Shown here: positions 1 through 5,386 of the stretch, piece after piece
Layout of the letters: each line of letters starts with the position of its first letter
Position numbering within the stretch: the stretch's first letter is position 1
From: JAUWQU01 sp964564285
Lineage (GTDB): Bacteria > Planctomycetota > Phycisphaerae > SM23-33
Direction: 5' to 3'
Assembly (NCBI GenBank): GCA_964564285.1
Contig: CAZMBZ010000328.1
Coordinates: 1 to 5,386 of the forward strand
Length of the DNA: 5,386 nucleotides
Made by a program: the position numbers and the translations under genes
Notes under the pieces: generated by a model
Told to the model about the DNA's origin: nothing
The model's input: the letters and a program-made list of their open reading frames with translations, nothing else
Database searches by the model: none

Positions 1-13
1 CACAATAATTGTG
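1..13. repeat. Short palindrome at the window edge
   Basis: CACAAT-A-ATTGTG is a perfect dyad with 6-bp arms around one central base. It is AT-rich, unlike the GC-rich surroundings. It could be an operator half or whole site for a gene to the left of the window, or chance. Being at the extreme edge, it cannot be placed in context. Confidence 0.35.
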
Positions 14-31
14 CAGATGGGTGGTTTCGGG

Positions 32-55
32 TCACTTCGTCAGATGACGAAGTGA
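32..55. terminator. Perfect 10-bp stem-loop, possible transcript end
   Basis: TCACTTCGTC (32-41), loop AGAT (42-45) and GACGAAGTGA (46-55) form a perfect 10-bp stem with a four-base loop. On the plus strand it is followed by AGTGTTTTGTCTT, a broken T-tract, so it could be a weak intrinsic terminator for a gene left of the window. On the minus strand no T-tract follows. There it lies about 260 bases beyond the metallopeptidase stop, at the far side of the C-rich stretch, and could protect the 3' end of that transcript. The structure is directly visible; the role is inferred. Confidence 0.5.
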
Positions 56-59
56 AGTG

Positions 60-310
60 TTTTGTCTTGGCGGAAGTGGGATTGGGCAGGCGGGATTTCG
101 CGGATTTGGTGGGCTCGGAAGTGTGGGTTTTTGTGCCTGGAACGGGGTGGAAATGTGGTTTTTTGCGGCTGGTGCGGCGTGGAAATGGGGTTTTGCTGGT
201 GGTCAGGCGCTCTGGCGCGGGTGTGTAATGGCTTGCGGGCGGGGGGCGGATGGTACGGAAACGCTGCAAACATTGGGTGAAAACGGCATGTGGGTGTGTG
301 GATTGCGGGC
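60..310 (-). terminator. C-rich, G-poor trailer, Rho-dependent terminator candidate
   Basis: This stretch has no convincing gene. By hand count, positions 61-300 contain about 109 G and 33 C on the plus strand. RNA read from the minus strand would therefore be about 45% C and 14% G. It starts almost directly after the stop codon of the minus-strand metallopeptidase (stop at 318-320), and no intrinsic terminator is seen there. A long C-over-G bubble just past a stop codon is the known composition of Rho utilisation regions. The assignment is inference from composition and position. Open frames here in both directions encode low-complexity Gly-rich or Arg/His/Pro-rich peptides and are not believable genes. 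Confidence 0.4.
143..202. repeat. Imperfect tandem duplication, about 30 bp
   Basis: Two adjacent copies at 143-174 and 175-202 share the pattern CGG-GTGGAAATG-GG-TTTTGC-GCTGGTG. They differ by a shortened T-run, one substitution in the opening CGGGG/CGGCG and a small deletion near GCGGCTGG/GCTGG. This suggests a local duplication that later drifted. It lies within the G-skewed non-coding stretch. Confidence 0.5.
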
Positions 311-317
311 TGGCGAG

Positions 318-1541
318 CTAGTCGATGTCGGTATTTGCGGCTGCGAGTGCTTCGAGGAACTGTGATTGGGCTATGGCATGGTCTTCCCATGCGCTGGCTA
401 GTTCCGCGGAGAAGGAGTCGTTGGCGGGTGTGTAAAGGCTTCGTTGTAGTGCATCGATGACGGTGCAACCCTCCTGAACGTTGGCCAGGAAGGCTCGGAA
501 CTGGTCCTGGCTGAGCCGGCCATGGAGGAATTCGACGAAACTATAGCTCTCAGCGTAGAAGACAATGGGCTTTTCGACGTTGTACTGCCGCGCGAACATG
601 ATGTTTTCGAGGTGCTGGCGCGCCTTTCCGGCGATGGTTCGCCCGGCCAGGCGTACGCGGGAGTTTTCCACTTCGGCCTCAGCCATCATTGCCAGGCCTT
701 CGTTGAGAAACAGCGGGCAGTGTGCATCGCCGAAGAGTTCCTTTAGCACGAGGTGGCACATTTCGTGTGGCAGGACGCGGTCGAGCATTATGGCGGCGAA
801 CCGGCCCTTTGCGTCGCGTTGGGTGAGGTCTATCCTACGTGTTACCAAGCCGTTAGAAACCGTGTGGCTGAAGCCTCCGCCGGCCCATTCGGGGGCGTCG
901 GTGGCGTTGGCGTGGAAGGTTTTGGCGTCCGGCCAGACGTTGATGGTTACGCTGTGTGGGTAGTCCTGGCCGGCGAGGATCACGCGGCAGATATTGTCGA
1001 GTGCGACCTCGGCTTCGACGGCGACGATTCTCGCGAGTTTTGGGTTGTTGGCCCGGACGATAAAGTGCTCGCTGGACTCGGCATAGGTGCGGTCGCTTAC
1101 CTCGGCCAGTGCGGTGAGTTCCTTGGCGTCGAGCCGTTTGCTGGGGGCTTGTGGCCTGCCTGGGCGGGGGGTAGCTCGCATGTTGCAGGCCCGGATTTGC
1201 TCGATTGCGAATTGCCTTGCGGCGGGGCAATCGGTCTCGGCCAGGAATTGCTGGTACGCCTTTGCTGCGGCGGGGTAATCTTTGCTTCGTTCGCGTGCGG
1301 CTGCGACGATTACCCATGCCCTTGGGTTCGGCCCTTCGGTATCGTTAGTAACCGCCAGGGCCTCGAGTTGCGCCTTTTCATACTGGCGGTTTTCGAGGCT
1401 TGTCAGGGCCTGCTGGACAAGGTCGGCGGTAGGGCAGAACGAAGGAGAACCAAGGACGGCGGCGCCGACCGAGGCGGCCACCGCGAGTATTGCGAAAAGC
1501 ACGATGTGGTATTTATTTCCGATCATCGAGTTCCGTAACAA
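318..1541 (-). CDS. Exported MA-type zinc metallopeptidase with TPR-like N-terminus
   Basis: 407 residues, probably an exported peptidase of the MA (gluzincin) type. Residues 12-30 form one hydrophobic segment suited to a signal peptide or membrane anchor; no lipobox is seen. Residues about 38-115 are Ala-rich helices resembling tetratricopeptide repeats (KAQLEALAV, AAAKAYQQFL). The catalytic region begins near SEHFIVRANNP (157-167). It carries HEMCH at 259-263 and NEGLA at 280-284, giving zinc ligands H259, H263 and E281 and catalytic E260. The C-terminal FYAESYSFVEFL (328-339) and remaining helices match my memory of planctomycete 'peptidase MA family' proteins. The start is TTG at 1541, with GAGGA six bases upstream. 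An in-frame ATG at 1526 is the alternative and would remove five residues. Either start overlaps the end of the upstream gene (29 or 14 bases), so the two are probably one operon with coupled translation. The substrate is unknown. Confidence 0.85.
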   Translation of the reverse strand: MLRNSMIGNKYHIVLFAILAVAASVGAAVLGSPSFCPTADLVQQALTSLENRQYEKAQLEALAVTNDTEGPNPRAWVIVAAARERSKDYPAAAKAYQQFLAETDCPAARQFAIEQIRACNMRATPRPGRPQAPSKRLDAKELTALAEVSDRTYAESSEHFIVRANNPKLARIVAVEAEVALDNICRVILAGQDYPHSVTINVWPDAKTFHANATDAPEWAGGGFSHTVSNGLVTRRIDLTQRDAKGRFAAIMLDRVLPHEMCHLVLKELFGDAHCPLFLNEGLAMMAEAEVENSRVRLAGRTIAGKARQHLENIMFARQYNVEKPIVFYAESYSFVEFLHGRLSQDQFRAFLANVQEGCTVIDALQRSLYTPANDSFSAELASAWEDHAIAQSQFLEALAAANTDID

Positions 1542-2787
1542 GTATCTTCCTCATGTTTTCGATTTTTGTCAAGTCCAGTTCTGCCCATTTAAGTTCGAGG
1601 ACGAGCTCTTTTGGGTAGGCTCTGGCCAATGTAAGTATACGCTTGAGATCCTCGCGTGTGCTGTCGAGGTGGTGTATCATGCGTAGGATCATGGTGTTAT
1701 ATGCCTTTGGGGCCATGTCCTTCACGCCGAGTCTGGCCATCTGTTCGTCGAAATCCCTGGCGTCTGTATCGGCGTCTTTTCGGATGGCGGCGATTTTTCG
1801 GCGGGTGATATCCACTCGATGCCCGCGGGCGATGTTGGGAATCATCGCATTTGCCTTGCGGAAATGCTGGTCGGCCAAGGCGTATTTCATCCCGGCTGCG
1901 TCTGGGTCGGTGGGGGAAAATTTTTGGGCATCGTCGAGCAGTTTTTTGCCGGCGTCGATTTCCTTTTTGGCCTCATCTCTCAGTGCGGCTTCGAGCACGA
2001 GGGGGGTCGCCAGCGATGCCGGACCGGCCAGGATGTGAGCTCCGGTGCTGCCAAGTAGTGGTGCGGTAGGGGGATATGCCTGCCTCAGCACGTACATGCC
2101 ATCGGCGTTTGAGTGGAGGATTTCGGCTATCATCGCCGATCGCGTGGCCAGGTCGGTCGCGGGCGGTTTGGCCTTGCGAGCGGCCTCCGCCAAGTCGCCG
2201 AAGGTAGCTTCGGCCGGGCCGAACAGTCGGCTGCGAAGCTGCGTATCACCCAGCAGTTCCATGACTTCCAGGGCTTTTTGGCGGGTTGGCGCCGCAACCC
2301 TCAAGGCCGGCAGGATGTTCTCCAGCAATATCGAGTAGCTTCCGGCTTCGAGCTTGCCGCGAGCCTGCTGGAATGCCGCGTCGAAGCCGAGCCATGATTT
2401 TCCTATGCGGATGTGCCCCAAGGCTTTATGGGTGCCGGCATGGTGGGCGTCCAGCTTGAGTATCAACGCATAGAGGTCGCCGGCCTGGCGGTTCAGCGTG
2501 TTCTTGTCGGCCCATCGGGCCAAGTCGTACAGAGCGTTGGGGTCTTCCAGTGCGGTGTCGGCGAGTTTCTTGCGGAACTCCTGTTCCGGCGTGTCCATCA
2601 ACTCGATCCGCTCGACAATGCTTTTGGAGAATCGAAGTGTGCCGTACGGAACGGTTATCTGGACGGTGTCGCTCTCGACGGAGACAGTGCCCGTGAAGAC
2701 CCTGCCGTCAGAGAGAACGAGCTTGTCCGCCGCCGCGGTTAACGAAAGCGCTGCTATCAGGCATCCTGCCAATGCGGCGCGAGTCAT
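1513..2787 (-). CDS. Exported DGRVF-domain and TPR-like repeat protein
   Basis: 424 residues of unknown function. Residues 1-20 form a classic signal peptide: charged MTR, a hydrophobic core, and TAAA before D21. Residues 22-62 form a small beta-type domain (KLVLSDGRVFTGTV, then YGTLRFSKSIVERIE). I associate such domains with planctomycete exported proteins. Residues about 68-134 are TPR-like (DPNALYDLARWA, KLDAHHAGTHKALGHIR), ending in GKSWLG. Residues about 145-424 are mostly predicted helix, with a Lys/Asp-rich part at 268-290 and charged helices to the end. No catalytic motif is seen, so it is more likely a scaffold or binding protein. The frame stays open upstream to 2856, but the ATG at 2787 has AGGAG at seven bases and begins the signal peptide, so it is preferred. 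It is first in a two-gene operon with the overlapping metallopeptidase. Confidence 0.85.
   Translation of the reverse strand: MTRAALAGCLIAALSLTAAADKLVLSDGRVFTGTVSVESDTVQITVPYGTLRFSKSIVERIELMDTPEQEFRKKLADTALEDPNALYDLARWADKNTLNRQAGDLYALILKLDAHHAGTHKALGHIRIGKSWLGFDAAFQQARGKLEAGSYSILLENILPALRVAAPTRQKALEVMELLGDTQLRSRLFGPAEATFGDLAEAARKAKPPATDLATRSAMIAEILHSNADGMYVLRQAYPPTAPLLGSTGAHILAGPASLATPLVLEAALRDEAKKEIDAGKKLLDDAQKFSPTDPDAAGMKYALADQHFRKANAMIPNIARGHRVDITRRKIAAIRKDADTDARDFDEQMARLGVKDMAPKAYNTMILRMIHHLDSTREDLKRILTLARAYPKELVLELKWAELDLTKIENMRKILVTELDDRK
1548..1552 (-). promoter_or_regulatory. Ribosome binding site favouring a TTG start
   Basis: On the minus strand GAGGA (1552-1548) lies six bases before TTG (1541-1539), inside the 3' end of the upstream gene. 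The in-frame ATG at 1526 has only a weak GGA five bases before it. The motif favours the TTG start, but initiation at ATG remains possible. Confidence 0.45.
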
Positions 2788-2794
2788 TCGAGTA

Positions 2795-2799
2795 CTCCT
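2795..2799 (-). promoter_or_regulatory. Ribosome binding site fixing the start at 2787
   Basis: On the minus strand AGGAG (2799-2795) is followed by seven bases (TACTCGA) and then ATG. It decides against the longer open frame, whose extra 23 residues (rich in Arg, Ser and Pro) would precede a perfect signal peptide. Confidence 0.8.
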
Positions 2800-2868
2800 G
2801 CGGTTCCGTGGAATCGCGTTACGCTGGCTGGGGCATTCCGAACCTGCAACCAACATTACCGATCAAGT

Positions 2869-2874
2869 AGTATA
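2869..2874 (-). promoter_or_regulatory. Possible -10 element for the minus-strand operon
   Basis: On the minus strand TATACT (2874-2869) differs from the sigma-70 -10 consensus TATAAT at one base. It would give a leader of about 75 bases before the ATG at 2787. No good TTGACA-like -35 hexamer is found 16-18 bases upstream, so the call rests on the -10 box and its position alone. Confidence 0.3.
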
Positions 2875-3041
2875 ACGCATCAGCTGGGTTCGAGCATGAA
2901 GTTTTCATCTATTCTTACGTTGTCGCCGGCGGTGGAGTTGCCAAAAGTGTTGGCTGGGCGTCAATTACGGACATCGTTCAGGTGTTTCGATTCACCAGCG
3001 GTCCGATTGGGCGGCTGGCGCGTTAAATCAATGGTGGTAGG

Positions 3042-3065
3042 GCCGGACCTTGCACGGTCTCCGGC
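3042..3065 (+). promoter_or_regulatory. Leader hairpin upstream of the DUF1080 gene
   Basis: GCCGGACC (3042-3049), a loop TTGCAC, then GGT, a two-base CT bulge and CCGGC (3056-3065) can form an 8-bp GC-rich stem. It ends 18 bases before the AGGAG at 3084. It could be an RNA structure in the leader, a protein-binding dyad, or chance. No T-tract follows, so it is not an intrinsic terminator. Confidence 0.35.
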
Positions 3066-3083
3066 GACGAACAATTGGCAAAC

Positions 3084-3088
3084 AGGAG
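3084..3088 (+). promoter_or_regulatory. Ribosome binding site choosing ATG 3096
   Basis: AGGAG at 3084-3088 is seven bases before ATG 3096, which is ideal spacing. It is only one base before ATG 3090, and it lies downstream of a possible TTG start at 3075. The start is therefore placed at 3096. Confidence 0.7.
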
Positions 3089-3095
3089 TATGAAA

Positions 3096-3962
3096 ATGCT
3101 GAGCAGGAAAGTTCTGGGCAAGGTTGCGATTTGCATGTCGATGGTTTTGTCTGCGGTTCTGGCGATATCGGTATTCGCCGCCGACCCAGCCAAGCCGAAG
3201 AAGGAAGGCTACACGGACACGCCGATGCAGGCGGATGGCAAGTGGCACGTGCATGATCCGGACCGTCCGAAACCGCGGATCATCACGGCCGGTGTCGCCA
3301 GCACGCAGGACAAGGCGGGGACTGCTCCGTCGGATGCGATTGTGTTGTTCGACGGCAAGGACATGTCGAAATGGCAGAGCAGGCAAAAGGGCAAACTTGT
3401 CCCGGCCAGGTGGAATCTGGAAGACGGCTGCATGGTTCCTGTAAAGCGCGTCGGCAGCATTTTCACGAAGGAATCGTTCGGCGACATGCAGCTTCACATC
3501 GAGTGGTTTGCTCCGGCGGAGCTCGTCGGCAATGGCCAGGCCAGGGGCAACAGTGGCGTGATCATCATGGGCAATTACGAGATCCAGGTTCTCGACTCGT
3601 ACAACAATGTCACCTATGCCGATGGCCAGGCCGGGGCGATATACGGCCAGTATCCGCCGCTGGTCAACTCCTGCCGCAAGCCGGGGCAGTGGCAGATGTA
3701 TGACATTATCTTCGAGGCCCCGAAGTTCGAGGGCGACAAGCTCGTCAAGCCCGCCTACGTTACGGTGATCCACAATGGCGTAGTCATCCATAACCACAAG
3801 AAAATCCTGGGCAGGATGGCGTTCAGGAAGCTGGCGAAGTACACGCCCCATGCTCCCGAACTGCCGCTGTTGCTGCAGAATCACGGCAACCCGATCCGCT
3901 ACCGCAACATCTGGGTCCGCAAGATCGGCACGTACGACGAGGCCGCGACCAAGTCGAAGTAA
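3096..3962 (+). CDS. Exported DUF1080 / 3-keto-disaccharide hydrolase-type protein
   Basis: 288 residues. Residues 1-29 form a signal peptide (MLSRKVLGK, a hydrophobic core, VFA before ADP). Residues 37-62 (GYTDTP, KWHVHDPDRPKP) form a linker I associate with planctomycete members. The DUF1080 domain (the PF06439 type) runs from about 79 to 277. It opens with SDAIVLFDGKDMSKW and continues through RGNSGVIIMGNYEIQVLDSY (150-169), DGQAGAIYGQYPPLVN (176-191), YDIIFEAP, VTVIHNGVVIHN (222-233), LLLQNHGNPIRYRNIWVR (258-275). The fold is a jelly-roll glycan-binding or glycoside hydrolase-like domain, and some members cleave 3-keto sugars; here activity and substrate are inferred only from family. It stands alone, divergent from the minus-strand operon, and its stop codon touches a long inverted repeat. 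Start choice rests on the AGGAG spacing; ATG 3090 and TTG 3075 are less likely. Confidence 0.92.
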   Translation: MLSRKVLGKVAICMSMVLSAVLAISVFAADPAKPKKEGYTDTPMQADGKWHVHDPDRPKPRIITAGVASTQDKAGTAPSDAIVLFDGKDMSKWQSRQKGKLVPARWNLEDGCMVPVKRVGSIFTKESFGDMQLHIEWFAPAELVGNGQARGNSGVIIMGNYEIQVLDSYNNVTYADGQAGAIYGQYPPLVNSCRKPGQWQMYDIIFEAPKFEGDKLVKPAYVTVIHNGVVIHNHKKILGRMAFRKLAKYTPHAPELPLLLQNHGNPIRYRNIWVRKIGTYDEAATKSK

Positions 3963-4109
3963 GGAAGAAGAAACGGCTGTCTCTCGCAGAGGTCGCGGAG
4001 AACGCGGAGAAAAGAAGAAGATAAGGATTCATATGTGTTTATGTATGGAGTCTTCCATCTCTTCCTCTTTTCCCGCGGCCTCGGCGTGAGATAGTATCCC
4101 TCTTCCTCT
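3961..4109. repeat. Long imperfect inverted repeat, REP/MITE-like element
   Basis: The left arm (about 3961-4033) and the reverse complement of the right arm (about 4109-4044) share a common pattern: GGAAGA, then CT-TCTC-CGC-GAGG-CGCGG, then GAAAAGA-GAAGA, then GA-TC-ATA near the centre. The best-matched core is 3977-3998 against 4094-4073. The left arm has about ten extra bases (around 3999-4008). The loop centres near 4038. Both strands read a similar peptide (SRRGRG), which confirms the symmetry. Similar 'tctctcgcagaggcgcggag' purine-rich sequences are, to my memory, common dispersed intergenic repeats in bacteria of this type. It could serve as a bidirectional transcription barrier after the DUF1080 gene. 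No transposase is present. Confidence 0.7.
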
Positions 4110-4256
4110 GTGGGCTCTGCTTGCCCCGGCGGCGGGGGGGAGAGAGATTCCGCCTGCGTCGCGGATCATGCAGTACACCCCGAACATCCCTTTCTTGCGG
4201 TTCAGGGGCGAGGTTCATGGTTAGTGCCTTTCTGGTCAACTCGCTGAACTGCATTT
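4110..4256. other. Non-coding stretch with possible repeat remnants
   Basis: No gene is supported. Features seen are a GC-rich mini-hairpin CCCCG-GCGG-CGGGG (4124-4137) running into seven Gs (4134-4140). Beyond it is a mixed sequence to 4256 that keeps open frames on both strands (plus 4121-4324, minus to 4254). Neither frame has a ribosome binding site or recognisable domain. The minus-strand peptide is Arg/Pro-rich and runs straight into the inverted repeat, as expected of repeat DNA. Confidence 0.4.
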
Positions 4257-4298
4257 GCCCGCGTGTGTGCTCGGGAAGAATCCGGGCGTGTTTTTTTT
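4257..4298 (+). terminator. Possible weak intrinsic terminator
   Basis: GCCCG (4257-4261) can pair with CGGGC (4283-4287), followed by GTG and eight Ts (4291-4298). The T-run is strong, but the stem is only five pairs and the loop is about 21 bases, so the structure is weak. It would separate the sigma factor gene from upstream transcription. CGCGGG (4299-4304) just after the Ts could also pair with CCCGCG (4258-4263), as an alternative fold. Confidence 0.3.
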
Positions 4299-4386
4299 CG
4301 CGGGATTTGCCGATTATTTTCTAAGAAAGGTATCCCGGTATCGTGATCAGGGTGACAACAAGGCAGACGTGGCAGCGGGGCAATGA

Positions 4387-4932
4387 ATGACGGCAGTACC
4401 TACCGACAACGTCGCGGCCTGGTTGCAGAAGGTCATGGACAAGCACGAAGGCCCGCTGCTGCGGTACGCCGAGCGTATTCTCGGCGATGCGGATCGGGCC
4501 TGCGACGTTGTCCAGGAGACCTTCATGCGGCTGTTGGAGTCTGATCGCAGCTTTGATAGCGGGCACTTGGTTTCATGGCTGTACACGGTTTGCCGGAACC
4601 GGTGTCTGGACATCTGCCGTAAAGAGCGTCGCATGAATCCGCTCAGCGATTACAAGGAGCGGAACCGTCCCAGTGGCGAGCCATCGCCTGACGTTGTGGC
4701 GAGTGGTCGCGAGCAGGCAGTGCGGGTGATGGGCGCGTTGTCGGCCCTGCCGGCAAATCAGCAGGAGGTGCTGCGGCTGAGGTTTCAAAACTCGCTTTCG
4801 TACAAGCAGATCGCGGGCGTTACGGGCCTGTCGGTCACGAATGTTGGCTTCCTGATTCACACGGGGATGCAGCGGCTACGCAAACGGTTCGGTGCCGCCG
4901 GTCGGCCAGGCCGGGCGGGAGAGATGCAATGA
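4387..4932 (+). CDS. ECF-family RNA polymerase sigma factor
   Basis: 181 residues, normal for an extracytoplasmic function sigma factor that directs RNA polymerase to a small set of promoters. Region 2 spans about 17-83: DADRACDVVQETFMRLL (34-50) for core polymerase binding, and WLYTVCRNRCLDICRKERR (64-82) for -10 melting and recognition. A variable linker follows (about 83-108). Region 4 spans about 111-168: ALPANQQEVLRLRF (120-133), then the helix-turn-helix SYKQIAGVTGLSVTNVGFLI (138-157), which reads the -35. There is no region 1 or 3. The ATG at 4387 is immediately preceded by an in-frame TGA, so no longer start is possible. The upstream GCGGGG is a weak ribosome binding site. Its stop overlaps the next start as ATGA. 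I see no clear autoregulated ECF promoter, and the target genes are unknown. Confidence 0.93.
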   Translation: MTAVPTDNVAAWLQKVMDKHEGPLLRYAERILGDADRACDVVQETFMRLLESDRSFDSGHLVSWLYTVCRNRCLDICRKERRMNPLSDYKERNRPSGEPSPDVVASGREQAVRVMGALSALPANQQEVLRLRFQNSLSYKQIAGVTGLSVTNVGFLIHTGMQRLRKRFGAAGRPGRAGEMQ

Positions 4933-5386
4933 AGCTTACGAAAGACAATCCGATATTGACCGCCTACGCGTTGGGGGAACTGGACCCGGTCGAGGCCGCC
5001 GAGGTCGCCGCCGCCATCGGCGCTGATGAGTCGCTGCGTGCGGAGGTGGATGCCATTGTCGACTTGGCCGGCGAGTTGGAGGCCGAACTTCAGGCCGAGC
5101 CTACGCCGCGCCTGTCGGACTTCCAACGGGCAACGCTCATCCAGCGGGCGGAGGAAATCGACCGCGCCGCGATCAGTTCGTACTCGCCGCCAAGGCGACG
5201 CCGACGATGGCTGGCCGTGGCTGCGGCGCTGCTCCTGGCGGCCGGGGCGGTGGGCCTTTGGACGTTGCATCGCCCGTCGGGGCCGATGGGACCGGTCGTA
5301 GCGGGGATCCTTCCCGCTCCGGCGCCAACGCCGAATCCGCTTGGCCCGACCCCCATGAGCACGCCGACTCAAATTGATGATCGCGG
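4929..5386 (+). CDS. Membrane anti-sigma/vWA-type protein, 3' end missing
   Basis: 152 complete codons are visible before the window ends with no stop. The N-terminus has DNPILTAYALGELDPVEAAE (6-25), then acidic Ala/Glu-rich helices to about residue 80. This cytosolic part resembles the sigma-binding regions of planctomycete anti-sigma proteins and of vWA (YfbK-like) proteins that often follow ECF genes. Residues 89-94 are RRRRRW and 95-112 are a single hydrophobic helix, so the N-terminus should be inside the cell. A Pro/Thr-rich linker follows (about 117-147) and would be outside. The vWA domain, if present, lies beyond the window, so that part is inference. The ATG shares three bases with the sigma stop region (ATGA), implying translational coupling. 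No separate strong ribosome binding site is needed or seen. A plain anti-sigma factor is the main alternative. Confidence 0.8.
   Translation, partial: MKLTKDNPILTAYALGELDPVEAAEVAAAIGADESLRAEVDAIVDLAGELEAELQAEPTPRLSDFQRATLIQRAEEIDRAAISSYSPPRRRRRWLAVAAALLLAAGAVGLWTLHRPSGPMGPVVAGILPAPAPTPNPLGPTPMSTPTQIDDR

Larger units (their letters stand above)
2788..3095. other. Divergent intergenic regulatory region
   Basis: About 308 bases separate the start of the minus-strand operon from the DUF1080 gene. It must carry promoters in both directions. I see a possible minus-strand -10 box, a small dyad ATGAA-GTT-TTCAT (2896-2908) about 22 bases upstream of that box, and a hairpin in the presumed DUF1080 leader. 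No convincing plus-strand promoter is visible. A 65-codon plus-strand frame (2896-3093) lacks a ribosome binding site and family signature and is not called as a gene. Confidence 0.6.

Noticed and set aside
235..250. Possible G-quadruplex in the GGGCGGGGGG run
   Set aside because: There are not four separate G-runs of three within usual loop lengths.
57..365. A Gly/Trp-rich plus-strand open frame of 102 codons
   Set aside because: Its composition simply reflects the G skew of this DNA. It has no family match that I recognise and runs into the opposing gene.
40..468. A 142-codon minus-strand open frame over the C-rich trailer
   Set aside because: The product is Arg/His/Pro-rich low complexity. 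It overlaps the 3' end of the metallopeptidase out of frame and has no ribosome binding site.
753..1538. A 261-codon plus-strand open frame
   Set aside because: It is antisense to the metallopeptidase gene, which has a HExxH...NEG motif and signal peptide. The plus-strand product is a low-complexity Gly/Val-rich shadow.
2788..2856. N-terminal extension of the TPR-like protein
   Set aside because: The extra residues would precede an intact signal peptide, and the ATG at 2787 has an ideal AGGAG.
2961..3884. A 307-codon minus-strand open frame
   Set aside because: It lies antisense to the well-supported DUF1080 gene, has no ribosome site or domain, and is rich in Arg, Asp and His as expected of a GC-rich shadow frame.
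3823..4032. Minus-strand frame reading LLLFSAFSATSARDSRFFF
   Set aside because: It is the translation of one arm of the inverted repeat; such peptides are annotation artefacts of dispersed repeats.
1..5386. Window length identical to phage phiX174
   Set aside because: No phiX174 gene is present. The content is bacterial chromosomal genes, so the length is a coincidence of sampling.

Overview
The window looks like chromosomal DNA from a GC-rich bacterium of the PVC group, most likely a planctomycete (possibly Phycisphaerae). This rests on protein families I recognise by eye, with no database search: a DUF1080 (3-keto-disaccharide hydrolase-type) exported protein, an ECF sigma factor coupled to a membrane protein of the planctomycete anti-sigma/vWA-like type, and an exported 'DGRVF' + TPR protein paired with an MA-type metallopeptidase.

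Layout. Positions 1-317 hold no convincing gene. They contain a small palindrome (1-13), a perfect 10-bp hairpin (32-55) and a strongly G-over-C skewed stretch (about 60-310). On the minus strand that stretch is C-rich and G-poor, as expected of a Rho-dependent terminator for the operon that ends at 318. Positions 318-2787 are a two-gene minus-strand operon with overlapping ends: an exported TPR-like protein (1513-2787), then an exported HExxH metallopeptidase (318-1541). Positions 2788-3095 are a divergent regulatory region. Positions 3096-3962 (+) encode the DUF1080 protein. Its stop codon abuts a long imperfect inverted repeat (about 3961-4109), which looks like a dispersed REP/MITE-like intergenic element. 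The rest of the gap to 4386 is non-coding and holds a possible weak terminator ending in eight Ts. Positions 4387-4932 (+) encode an ECF sigma factor. It overlaps by ATGA with a membrane protein that starts at 4929 and runs off the window.

How the genes may work together. The sigma/anti-sigma-like pair is the clearest functional unit: translational coupling should tie the two protein levels together. The two minus-strand genes are probably one transcript making two exported proteins, possibly partners in envelope protein turnover. The DUF1080 protein is probably an exported glycan or sugar-derivative enzyme. Nothing in the sequence shows that the sigma factor controls the other genes. I see no tRNA, rRNA, CRISPR array, intact transposase or phage gene. 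I found no clear new defence or mobile system; the more interesting signals are in the non-coding parts.
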